DNA of 64,000 nucleotides from Archegozetes longisetosus (taxonomy: Eukaryota; Arthropoda; Arachnida; Sarcoptiformes; Trhypochthoniidae), in the NCBI GenBank assembly GCA_018873245.2, contig JAEMBT020000001.1, forward strand, positions 558,001-622,000, in the 5' to 3' direction. Under the pieces are notes generated by a model. The model was not told the DNA's origin. It saw nothing but the letters and a program-made list of their open reading frames with translations, and made no database searches. Shown here one piece after another: positions 23,862-35,860 of this stretch. A program made the translations under genes and the position numbers. The stretch's first letter is position 1. The number at the start of each line of letters is the position of its first letter.

Positions 23862-26800
23862 GTTTTAATGTTAACGTTAGATTTGTTTTCTATAACTTGT
23901 GTTAAACTTTCGCTCACGACCACAAATAAATCATAATTATTACTAATTAAATACTAAGAAATTCGAAAACAGGGTTATGTGTAATTGTATATGTTTTAGT
24001 AGTTGAATGTCTCCAAGCTAATTGTAACAAATATATTTTTGTAAACGTTGTCAATTTAAATGTCATAATTATTATATATTATAAGATTGAATAATATTCA
24101 TTTGGATAGTAACTGACGCTATAGTACTTTTTTACTCCACTCAATACTAATTACAAACTTTGAAACCACTCATTTCTCATTAGAACCTCATCGTAAGTGT
24201 TACAAGTTGTAACTCAACTTCAGTTTACTCCAGAGAAATAAAATTGATTTACATCTAATCTTAGTTATTTTATCCAATTTTGTAGTTCAGTATTGAGTTA
24301 ATACTACTTTTGATTCTTACTGTGCCATCAGTAAGCTATTTTCAAATCTATCTACTTCTTTATAGATTTTTTTGGCAAATCTTATTCAAAAATGACTAAC
24401 CATTTGAACAAATTGAACTTTTCAGAAAACCCTATTAGATTTTCAAGAATATTGCCTTTTTTGCTATCGAACTGAATAATAGATGTATCAATTAGTAGTT
24501 GACTGTAAAACTACTCTATCAGATAAAAAGCATAAAACACTTAACTGTATTGAACGCATAGACAACTTATTAGTAACGCCTTTTCTTCATTTCAAATTGG
24601 TTCCATAGAATAAACATTTATATTTAACATTAGATCACAATCGGAATGTTTTTTCGTACTTTTCCTATAAAATACCTGATTTTACTTATCTTGTCTTTAT
24701 GTGTTACAATCAACTTGATCACTAAACTTTATTAATCCTTATTACGACATCTATCACTCATCTCTAAAGTACAGCCTACGATTGATTGAATTTTTCCATC
24801 TTCTATTTTGTAGACAATCTGTTTTTATAAACTTCAAAATAATCTTATTTTAATGTGAAATTTTCCAAGTTAGCATACAGGTCAAATTTTCGAGCTATAT
24901 TAAGACGTCAATACAGAGAAACGGTATAATTCAGGTTACAGTTTTCTTGTTTTTTTTTATTTAAAAAGACAATTTAAGATGAACACAGTATTCTGAAAAA
25001 GTCTGAGTGCATGTAAAACTAATAGTTAATCAACTATTGCAAGTATATTAATGCTCTGAAAAACGGGAAGCAATACATCCGATACGTGTTTTATTCCATT
25101 GAAGTATTTTAAATTTATACCACTTCTCCGAACAGTTATTCATATGTAAGAATTGAGTAAAATGGGTAAACCAATCAGTATTACATTCACGATTTTTGAA
25201 TAAAAAAGAACTCAATTTTGCTATGCTCAATGTCAAGTAATGTCTTTACTATTAATTTAGACGATATTCAAATTATATACCTTAGATATAAACAAGTTAT
25301 TATCAAACAGCAAAATCTAAGTTTGAAAGAAGGTTTGAATAAAACTTATTAAAGTATTTCAATTATAACCATCATTCTTGAGTTACGAAAAGTGCCAAAC
25401 TGCCTCAAGCTACGAGTAAAGCAATTTTTTATCTGAATTTAATGACAAGTTTGATTTGGAAACAATAATGATGAACATCAGTAATGTGTTACTCTATTTG
25501 CAGCTCTAATGAGAATCGTGTGTATTTTGGAAAACCCAAAACAGAAAACTATTACGCCTGCAAAACAAGATTGAATGACAAAAATCTAAAGTTTAATAAT
25601 CCAATTTGATGACTGATCAGCTAAAGTCATTCGCAGTGTTCATAATATTGGAATCGGTTGTCAATGTCTATACATTTTGTTTAGTGGATTTGAGTCTAGT
25701 ATTGGATCCAAAACTATAAAGCGTGATCTCATGTGGCAAACACTAAAATAACTTAAATAACTGAATTAGGTAAGTGATTTCTAATTTAAATTTTTATAAA
25801 ATGTTGTCGCATCAGTGTGAAAAATATCTCTTGAAAAATCGAAACCAGTCTGAAGTTTAAATTATTTTTTGTAGTGATATGTTGACACTGATCCAAGTTA
25901 AAAATGTACGAAAAACAAACAAAAGTTCACACAAACCCAATCTATTTCGAAATCAGAAACACTATATTACTAATAAATAATTTATCCTCGTTATAATTGC
26001 TTCATTCATTTTAATATTCAGTTTTGAACGTGTTTAGAAACAAAAACCCAGTCTACATTCTGAATAACTCGATTTTATTTGATATGATTGGGTTGCATTT
26101 GTTCAAGTATCTTCTAAATGTTCTTCCGCGTTCACAATACTTATCGAAAAACTTGAAAGATCTTCTGAGATCTTGTGATTTGAACGAATGCTTGATCAGC
26201 TGTTGGTATCTAAAAGCAGGGATTCGATCTCACGGAGAGTAAGCCGAAAAAAATAATATGCAAACAATCTCTAGACTTAAGGTGCGGTTCAAAATGCATT
26301 GTATCTGTTCATGAAAAGAATCTGCCTAAACAAAAGGCTGTTGAAAATACACATCTAAAGTGTTATTCGCTCCAACAATCGTAATATAAAATCATTAAAA
26401 TGTCTCTTCAAAAACAAGTGCATTGAACTTGTCATTGAATCTGATTGAGAAAGACTGAGCTGATCACGTTTTAAGCGAAGTAACACTGAAGTTAAATTTG
26501 CGAGAAGTTTTCAAAAGCAGAATTGTCTATTTAACGGAAACATATTCTATCTTAAATCTGAAGCATTAATATCTATTAATTATAGTATAATAAAAGCAGG
26601 TATTCATTAAGATATGTATGAAATGGTGCGTTAAGCGCCATCCTATACCCGTTCAAAACAAGTCATTACTTCAGTAAAAAGTTTTTTATTATTATTGTGT
26701 TGTGATATTTTGTACGAAACCAAACAAATAAATACCATAAGTTTCTGTCAAATTACGTATCGATGCATAGAGTTTAGGAAAGAAAAATTGCTTTTGGGGA

Positions 26801-28191
26801 TTTCAGTCTACTCTGGTTGTTATTCGTTTCACTTAACTCTCCCCATTATGACTTTCGTTACTTTTGAACAAGTACTCTATTAATCACTGTTAAAATCAAA
26901 TTCTTAGTAGCATTTATCATAAAATAATAATTGTTGTCTCAATAAATACCAACTTTGATTACGTGTTTACAAATGAATGTGTTGTCATTTCTCTCTTATT
27001 CAAGTTTGGCAGGTTTTAGTTTAATTGTCGTGATGTTGAGAGAAAAATTGATCAGTGCTTTCATTAACTAATTAGTGAGAATGACATTTTATACTTACGT
27101 GCTAAGTGTCAATTTAATACTACTAAAATTAACAATTTATTTTCAGTAATCGGTTTGACGTAAACTAATAATAGTACTGAAACTAACACATCATTTGTAA
27201 AACGTTCTACTGAATGACTTCGATGAAATGGGTAGAAATCTGTACTTTAGGCATAGGTGTTATTAGCATATTTTAGATTCTGGACTTCACGAGTCTATAC
27301 TTTTTCTATTCTCAATGAATCATTTATGCGAAGGTCAGAGAGTGTTGTCTACAATGGTCCGCAGATTTGACTTTAGATTTAAAGCAATTATCTCAACCTT
27401 ATCTTCGTGTAGACTAGAGTGTGGATTCCTACCGCTTCCTCAATCAATCATTTAACTTATTCTACTCATACCTTGCTTTTCAAGGTTTTGAACCAGTCAA
27501 ACATTTAATACTACATACATTTGCATTTTTAATTTGATTTCTATTCAGAAATATAGTATCCGAGATGTTTCACAATCACTGAAAGCATTTCATTCTTACG
27601 CCTAAATCAAGTTAATGCTTGTGATAGGTTTCAAATTTAAAAAACTTGATGTCATTAATGATAATTAATGAGGAGCAGGTGATATCGAGCATCAATTATT
27701 CATCTCTATTAAGACCTATTGCATATCTACTTTATATGTGACAGTAATTTAGAAATGTCTGGTTGCACTATTGCGCAACATTATCACTACTATAATAAAT
27801 CGGGTTACTAGTTATCGGTTTTAACCTATTTTAATCAATAAAAACCACTCAATTCATTGATGATCGATTCGGTTAAAACGGTCAAGATCAGTTTTTTAAA
27901 ATGGCTCATTTATTGTATTAAATTAAGATTCTTATAAATTCAAAGTTAGAACTAAGTTGTTTATGAACTGTATTGTCATAAATATAAAGTAAATTACTTT
28001 TGAAACAATAGGCCTAGAATTAAGTATAATTCACTTTTAAAGTGAAATATTGTTTTCAAAATATTTGTTTACTTCCGATAAGTAATTTCATTTTAAAGCA
28101 AACTTTTTTTTAATAAATTAATGTAAAATCGAATCATTTTACTGAATTAATAATTTTATAAGAGTTGAATTGTAACAAATCACTAATAATG

Positions 28192-28263
28192 GTGTGTGTG
28201 TGAGTGTGTGTGTGAGTGTGTGTGTGAGTGTGTGTGTGAGTGTGTGTGTGAGTGTGTGTGTGA
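28192..28263. repeat. Minisatellite: six perfect copies of GTGTGTGTGTGA
   Basis: Six exact head-to-tail copies of a 12-base unit, GTGTGTGTGTGA, total 72 bp and are followed by GTAAGG. It is a derivative of a GT microsatellite in which every sixth dinucleotide is GA. It lies in the C-D spacer with no gene nearby. Confidence 0.97.
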
Positions 28264-31078
28264 GTAAGGAAAACATTGCAGGAATGGGGTAAAGGATACG
28301 AACATTTAGTTTATTTAATCTGATTTTAATCGAATTTCAGTTAAAATAATTTTGCCGATTTTAACCGCCGAATCGGAGAATTTATTTTAACTGAAATCCG
28401 GGAACTCGAATCATGAAGTAAGTTATTTATTAATAGTAAATAACTTATATCATAACAAATAGTATTACGCTTTGTATTGACCAAAAATAAGTTAAGGCAA
28501 GAGCATTGTGTTTAACAAATTCAGAATTAATATCTACAACTTTTTTCAATGGATAAAATTAAAGGTTAAGTTTGTTACGTCAATTAGGAATCAATTGAAC
28601 TCAATATAGAAAAAGATTAACTGAAAAGCGCCAAACAATAGATCAATCTGTGCAAATAACTATTATTAGACTAAAAAATTTTCGTAGGAAACTTTACATT
28701 AGATTTGGTTAGTATTTTATATAATAAAACTGAGAAAATGTTAAATATTTTTTGTTGTTCCCTAAAAGGCTTTTCTCAATTTAGTTGCATTAATGTTTTG
28801 GATGAGTTAACGAAAAATATAATTTTCTTTCTGAGTTTACTATTTAAGTGAATTTACCTGCAAAAGAAAAGAGACTTGAGATGAGGTCAACCATAAAATT
28901 GCGATTCGAATACTAAAGTTTCTTATATTATGCCTGAGTGACTAAAATTGACTAAAGTTGTCGAAAGAGAATCAATCAAATTGTTAATCATTTTGGATGA
29001 CCTCTAGAATCTAACGTCCAAAAGACCAACAGTTACTGTTACAGAAAGTGTGTTTTGTTTATGTCTAAGAAAGCATATCTTTCACAGTGTTTTTATTTGG
29101 TCGTTTAATGGTACGATCTTTTAATGGTATGATCTGCTAAAACGTATTTACTATTATGTCATGTGCTTTCATGTGCTTTTCTCATATAAAATATTAATCA
29201 TTTGAAACACTTATGAAAATTTGTTATTCTTTTGGTATTGGTTTGAGTTAGTTTGACAGATTCAGACTAAAATACATTGATTTATTCGAAGAGCGATAGA
29301 CGTTTGCTGTAAAAGTTGCAAAGTTTGCGTAGGAATCTAAAATCTTATCAAAACAACAATTAACTGCACAACAATTTTCTTAAAAGCACTTAAAATGATA
29401 GTTTCAAATTTGAAGTTTTATTAGCATAACTAAAACATTAGTTTGGCGTTTTTTACTTTCAAGCATTATTCGCATCATAAACTAACATTATTTTTGATGA
29501 ATGTCCAAAATATGTCAGAGTTATATCATATAAGGCAAATTCTAGCGAATATCGCGTTTTCCATAATTACCGTCATTTCTTCTCGTCTGTCAATTACTTT
29601 TGTCAATCGAATCTTCAATTAGTGACAGCTCATAAAGTTTCTAAACAAACAAGAAATGTTTTGCTAAAATACAGCTAACTGTCAAATGTATTAGAATACA
29701 ATTTTTTATGAGTCTTTGTCAACGTTCAACTGTTTAGAGGTTATGAACAAATTATTGAAGCTTAAAAAGTTTCAACTGTTAATGTCATTAACATTTAAGT
29801 TAGTGAAGAACGGAAATGCTACACTTAAACTCAGACAACCATAAACTTAAGTTGTGGATGAATAAATTAGGCATTACCATATCTTATCATTGTTCTCTAC
29901 TCAATCCACCATTATTTGCCATTTTATTTAAATTAGAGGTCAGACTTTGAGCGAGATTAACTATCTTCACTTTAACTTAGCGTCAGCTCTCAATTTAGGG
30001 TCCATTAAATTAATTGATTGGTATTCATTTTTGTATTTAATAATTATGTTACCACAAACCAATTTACTGTTAACAAATCGAAGAATCATTAGTTTATTTT
30101 TAATTATTAATTTCGATCTATTGTGTGCCTGTATGTGCCTAACATATTCATCGAACATTTGACAGATCAATGCATTCAAATTTTGAACAATTTCTAAGCA
30201 ATATTTCAAAATATGAAAGCCATTTAAAACGAGTACATAAATCAAAAGTGAAACTTTATACCTACGGGTTCTCATTTTCTAAAATTGATAATACCATTCA
30301 ACCCAACTTTCACCTGTTATATTGTTGGCATTTTTCAAGCCCTTAACTAGAATTTCATGTCTGTCTGGGTTTTCTTTTTTTTAATTATTCATATTTAACA
30401 TTGAAAAACTGATTTTAGTTTGTCATGATACCCATCTTTCATACATTTGCAAAATTCACCAAGTATACTATTGATGCTAAAACTCGTAAAATTTTATTGG
30501 TTTCATATTTAATACTAGTGTAAAGAAAATACAAAAGGATTACATAAACAACATTTACTGGAAGTGGTAATTAAAATATCTGCCAGGCGTCATTTTTAAG
30601 ATATATGTATTGCGTCGCCTAAAAGCTATAATTTCAGAGAAATGCTCAGAACTTCAACGAATAATGAGCTCACTTTCAGCTTAAATCTCTATCGATACCT
30701 ATTTCTTACTCTATCCTTGTATTACTGTAACTACCGCTGAATTTTAGAATAAAATTTTCCAAGACATTCGTCAGTTCAACATAACTCATATTGTTTATCT
30801 GGATTTTGTTTCTTGTTCTCGTAATATGAACGGATATTATCGTCGACTGATACCAATCATTAAATTCAATTCAGAAAATTTACTTTCATTTGAAGATAAT
30901 TGCTTCATATTTTTAAAAATAATATGGGTTACCTGTCTAAATCTTAGTTTTATAGATTTAAATCATTTTATCTCAAGTAATTCAATTGAGAACTTCAATA
31001 ACCCATTCATATGGGTTAATAGATAGAATAATTAAAAAATATTTGCCAATTAGTTAATAAATGTTACCTTTAAAATAG

Positions 31079-31141
31079 GCCCTGTACTTTACGGGTTTCA
31101 TTTTCACGCCAATCTGATATTTTTTGGGAAAAGTACAGGGC
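31079..31141. repeat. Short inverted repeat (12-bp arms, 39-bp loop)
   Basis: The left arm GCCCTGTACTTT (31079-31090) is the exact reverse complement of AAAGTACAGGGC (31130-31141). Imperfect pairing continues a few bases outward. The element may be a small fold-back repeat or a transcript hairpin. It has no coding content and matches no tRNA fold that I can see. Confidence 0.7.
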
Positions 31142-33426
31142 TCAATTTAAAAAAGCCATTTATCTATTCTAAAGATATATCTAAAGAAACTTTAGACCGA
31201 AATTTTGTTTTGATTTAGACTTTTTGACTATCGTTTGATTATCAAACTTTGTATAAAACGGTGTGTTGTCATATTTACTGAAAATTATATAACGAAAATC
31301 TTTCACGTTCTAGATCAACATTTAAGAGTCGATTTTTTCATTTGTTTTCATTATCCGTTTGCGAATATTCGTATGTTTGAGTCGAATCGAAAGTGACTGA
31401 ACTAAAAGTTTTCAACAATCAAACACTGAGTTCAGTTTGAAATTTAGATTGATTGCAAACGTGCCCAACAATTAATTCTTGAATAAGAAAGTGAAAAATC
31501 GGAAACAAAATTAGATTAAAGACTTGAAAATTAATTCAATGAGCAAAATGTTTAGAGAGGAAGAGAAAGAATAATTTAAAGCAATGAATCATATTTGGTT
31601 GCAGATGAAATCTACATATTTTTGATCTGATTCATTTGGATTTATCGCGAAAACCTACACTTAAAAAACGTACTTTTGAGTGGATGATTATAGTAGCGTT
31701 TGTGCGCAACCTAAATGTCAATAAATGCTGCAATGCATCTAAAACTTACAATAAGAGCATTGGTTCGGTAGAAACAAAAATGTTTAGACTGATGCAACTG
31801 AGCACTAAATTTCGTCACAAATGCATTCTCTAGGAACGGAAACTCCATACAAAATAAGTGAAGCCATCTATCACTTCGGGCGCTCAACTATTCCTTAATC
31901 TTTTTCTATGATTCGGTTCATTTTTCTAGATTATTTTCAAAAAGATTAAAAATGAAATAGAACTAGAGACGAGGTTGAAAGATACGAAATATTTTGGCGT
32001 TAATTTCGATACAATTGATTGTTATTTTGAATTAAAGCTAAATTAATAGGTGTGACCCCTTATGACTGCACTCACAACTGATTGCTTGCTTAAGATTGAC
32101 TCAATTTAGTTAAGTCAATTTTTTACGACTCTTCAAATTAAAACTTATTTGTAATTGTTCTTTCATTGATTCGCAAATTGTCGTAATTATTGAATGGACT
32201 CATTTCAAATGTAATTGAATCACAATTAAAGCTAAACTACCATAACATCAATAGTCAATTATTTATATTGATCTTGTTTTTCAAAACCAAATAGCAATTA
32301 AATATTGGACTTCAACTAAAACATAAAAACAGAATAACAATTGAAAGAATAGGAATTGAGTCGTGACTTAAAAGCATTGGTTTTTTTAGAATGCTTTTAG
32401 TGTAGTTTTACACTATTACACAAATTTTCTGTTTTAAAACCTATTTCTAATTGAATGCATTAGGAATTGATGTTTATCTAACATGAGTTATGCATTCATT
32501 TGTGATGACTTATTTGTAAAATTTATGAAAATATTTTGCCCAAACTTATGAAACATTTGAGATTTTGAGTAATCCTTAATCTAGACGAATGTTCACATTG
32601 AAACTAAAGCTAACAGCATTTGACAGCTTGTACGTTGAGCTAAGCATTTAACTAACTTGAAGCTGAACTAAAACTTAAACTAAATCTATAAATCGACAAA
32701 TGAATCTATACTTCCTTATACAACACATGCCTTTTGTTTGCTTTGATTCAATCTTAAATATAACTCGACTTAATTAATAGTTAAAGTGTTTTGCGTTCAA
32801 ATGTATTAAATGTTTTGTGGCTATTTCAAACTGAAAAACCAAATATAATATTTCGTAAACAATTTGATCGATAAATGCTCTTATAAAAGGTTCGACTGTT
32901 GCAAAATTAGCGGAAATTGAAAAACTTCCACTGAGATATCGCAGACTTGCTCACAAATAGCTCACATCGATTTATGTTTTAATAACAATAATGAATAAGC
33001 AAATAAGTAATTACGACTGCACTACTTTAGTTTACTCATTCAACTAATAGTGTATTTATTAACTCATAAGTTTTACTTTAGTCCAAATAGTTTTTTAATA
33101 TTTTGAGTCAATGTTAAAAGTTTGTTCAAATTCAGTGTAAGGCATGGCAACCAAACTTTGAACTATGACAGAGCATGACTCAAAGGCAGATCGAAATTTT
33201 TGGGCTCAATATAAGTGAACACTATAGGGACTTCTCTGCGAGATCTGGTTATGTGTTTGTGGGTATGAATGTCTCAGAGAGAAAGAGTTCACTAACAATA
33301 TAGTGTCTCATATGTTCACTCGATTCGATGTCAATCAGTCAAAGGTTGACTTTGACTCGAGTTCAAATTACAAAAGTGTAATGATCTTTATGCGAGACTT
33401 ATGTTCAAATAAGTGAATTTCGTTCA

Positions 33427-33567
33427 AAGAGAGAGATAGAGAAAGAGAGAACTGGAATGGTCTGAGTCTTGATTGGATGTAAGCGACCCTTCATTCCTGT
33501 CTATGTGAGACGAGACCTGAGGGGAGAATAACGCAAATAGAGAGTATAGAGAGTACAGAGAGAAGGC
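33427..33567 (+). repeat. Two GA-rich tracts upstream of innexin D
   Basis: GA-rich tracts occur at about 33427-33450 and 33536-33567, within a GC-enriched block ending about 170 nt before the innexin D start codon. Such tracts are common in arthropod promoters and 5' UTRs. Any regulatory role here is inferred from position. Confidence 0.5.
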
Positions 33568-33888
33568 GAAGCACAGCAGTCGAAGAGCGTCAGACGAGAG
33601 TTATTCGGATTGAAAGCTGGGCCAAAATAAGCTATTTATTAGTGCCTGCCCTGGACTAAACTGCGTTCACTGTTGTCCTCTCATGTGACCGACGCCCTGA
33701 TCCTAACCTAACACTAGTAGTCAAACAACAAACAAGGACTGAACTGAAATATTTTTGTGTGCCAACAGTTTAATCTATTGCTTAAGTTTAAATCATTTTT
33801 ATAACTATTGACTGAAAGTCAACGCTGTTTTCGGGCTTTTGATTAATTTTGTTTTGACTTTTATTCAAGATTAAGAAAAGCCGTAAAA

Positions 33889-35860
33889 ATGTTCCAATTA
33901 TTTGGTAGTCTTAAGCAATTTATAAAACCAAGTTCTTGTATCACCGATAACCATATATTCCGTCTTCATTATAAAGCAACTGTTTTAATATTAGTCGGAT
34001 TTAGTTTAATGGTCACGGGTATGTAATACTAGTATTACTTAACATTTATATTAATCAATGCCTTCAGCTCACATAAATTGATTTCATTTTATATACAAAG
34101 CACGTCAATACTTTGGCGATCCAATTGATTGTATATCTCGCGATGACATTCCACCAAATCTTCTCGGTTTGTATTTTATGTTCATTTTATTAAATCTGTT
34201 AGTTTTTATGCATTTCTAATACTTGTTTTGTCTAATTGGTGTGTTTTAAAAGTTTGACAAAAAAGTTTTTGAGGCAGCATTCTTTGTTCTAAAGTTTCAG
34301 TTTGGCACTTTCACAATCAATTAAACTTTCAGTCAAATTAATTCTGATTAAAACTCTGATCTAATTTCTCCATTTTGCCAAGTCAATTTATTTTATTAGA
34401 CATTTCGAAATAAATGTTTTGCGAGTAAAATTCCGAAAAATTTCTGAAAAACAGGTTCTGTTAGAAGACTGTGAACTCTTTGTGCATATAAAAAAGGTTA
34501 AGGCATTAAAAGCACACCAAAGCTTTCGTGCCTTTATCTGTAGCCTTGAATGTACATGCCCGTCAGTAGCCACTAAAGTACCCCAAAGTTTGCTTAAATC
34601 ATAAAAATAGTCTACACGTTAATCTAAAGTTTTAACTTTTACAAATAGCATAGATTTAGTTTATTGTATGAGTGGTTTATATTTAGAAATTTTGGTAAAA
34701 AAATGATGTCATAGTTGTTGACATGAATTCAATATTCATTCTGTTAGGGCTTCAAAATTGGAATATATTTGAAAAGTTTCAGCAACTTTAGAAGTGATGC
34801 ACAAACTTATTAAATCGAAATAACAAAAAATTGATCTTTTTTTCGTTAAATGATTGATTCTTGAAACAATTTTAAATGAAATACAATTTGTTTGTCCAAA
34901 AGATACGTATTGTTGGATTCACACAACGTTCAGTATTGAGAACGCGTGGCATAAAAGAGTCGGCGAAGAAGTTCCATATCCTGGTGTAGACAAAACCACA
35001 CCAAATGAGAAGAGAGTATATCACGCTTATTACCAATGGGTCTGTTTTGTTCTCTTCTTCCAAGCGATACTCTTTTACGTCCCGAGATATTTATGGAAAG
35101 CAGCTGAAGGCGGACTTCTTAAAAATTTGGTTCTTGGTTTGGATGCACCCATTCTTCGAGAGGACCAAAAAGACAACAGTCGTTCACTATTAGTCGAATA
35201 CTTATACAGGAATTTGAACAATCACAATACACTATTTCTAACATATGCGATAACCGAAGTGCTCAATTTATTTAATGTCATTTTACAAATGGTTTTGATG
35301 GACAGATTCTTAGGCGGACAGTTCACTAATTATGGCTGGGAAGTCATTAACTTTTCAGAGTGGGATTGGTCTGTTAGATATGATCCAATGGTATAGATAA
35401 ATGGATCGATTAAAGAAATGAATGAATTTATCTAAAACTTGAATTACTTTCTCCATAGATTAAAGTATTCCCTCGACTGACCAAATGTACTTTCCATCGA
35501 TACGGTTCGTCAGGAGATGTTCAGAAACACGACGCCATGTGTATTCTTCCAATCAATATTGTCAACGAAAAAGTCTATATATTCTTATGGTTTTGGTTCT
35601 ACTTTCTGGCCATCGTTAGTGTGTTAGCCATAATATATCGTGCGATCACTGTTTTCTATCCTGGAATTCGGGTGATGGCCACACAATCACATTGTCGAAT
35701 TGCAAATTCTCAAGCATTACATTCAGTATTGAGTCAATGTCGAGTCGGAGACTGGTTCATAATTGATTTGTTGTCAAAAAATTTAGATCCACTAAACTTC
35801 AAGGACTTGATTTATGAGTTATATAGACGTATGGAAGGAAAGGGCTCTAATGGTATCTGA
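33889..35860 (+). CDS. Innexin D: gap-junction channel subunit (tandem duplicate of C)
   Basis: The model is join(33889..34018,34101..34166,34903..35390,35459..35860), giving 361 aa. Exon lengths and intron phases match innexin C exactly. Landmarks are ITDNHIFRLHYKATV into TM1, [43 protein letters not shown] at TM2, NVILQMVLMDRFLGG at TM3, FPRLTKCTFHRYGSSG, MCILPINIVNEKVYIF into TM4, GDWFIIDLLSKNLD, and a tail ending GSNGI. Four extracellular cysteines are conserved. Differences from C concentrate in the N-terminal helix, the cytoplasmic loop between TM2 and TM3 and the TM4 outer leaflet. A GC-enriched, GA-rich block lies just upstream. The start ATG aligns with that of C. Confidence 0.95.

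Larger units (their letters stand above)
22853..33888. other. 11 kb gene-poor spacer between innexins C and D
   Basis: This is the longest gap in the cluster. ORFs are short, mostly lack ATG starts, and none matched a family I know. It contains an AT microsatellite (about 23834), a 12-bp minisatellite (28192) and an inverted repeat (31079), reported separately. Bases about 33440-33720 are distinctly GC-enriched and lie immediately before innexin D. Confidence 0.5.

Noticed and set aside
26100-26245. GGGATTCGATCTC resembling a tRNA T-arm
   Set aside because: No matching acceptor stem, D-arm or anticodon arm could be built upstream.
29967-30275. 102-codon minus-strand frame in the C-D spacer
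   Set aside because: Composition typical of random AT-rich DNA, no domain recognised and no supporting polyadenylation or splice signals.
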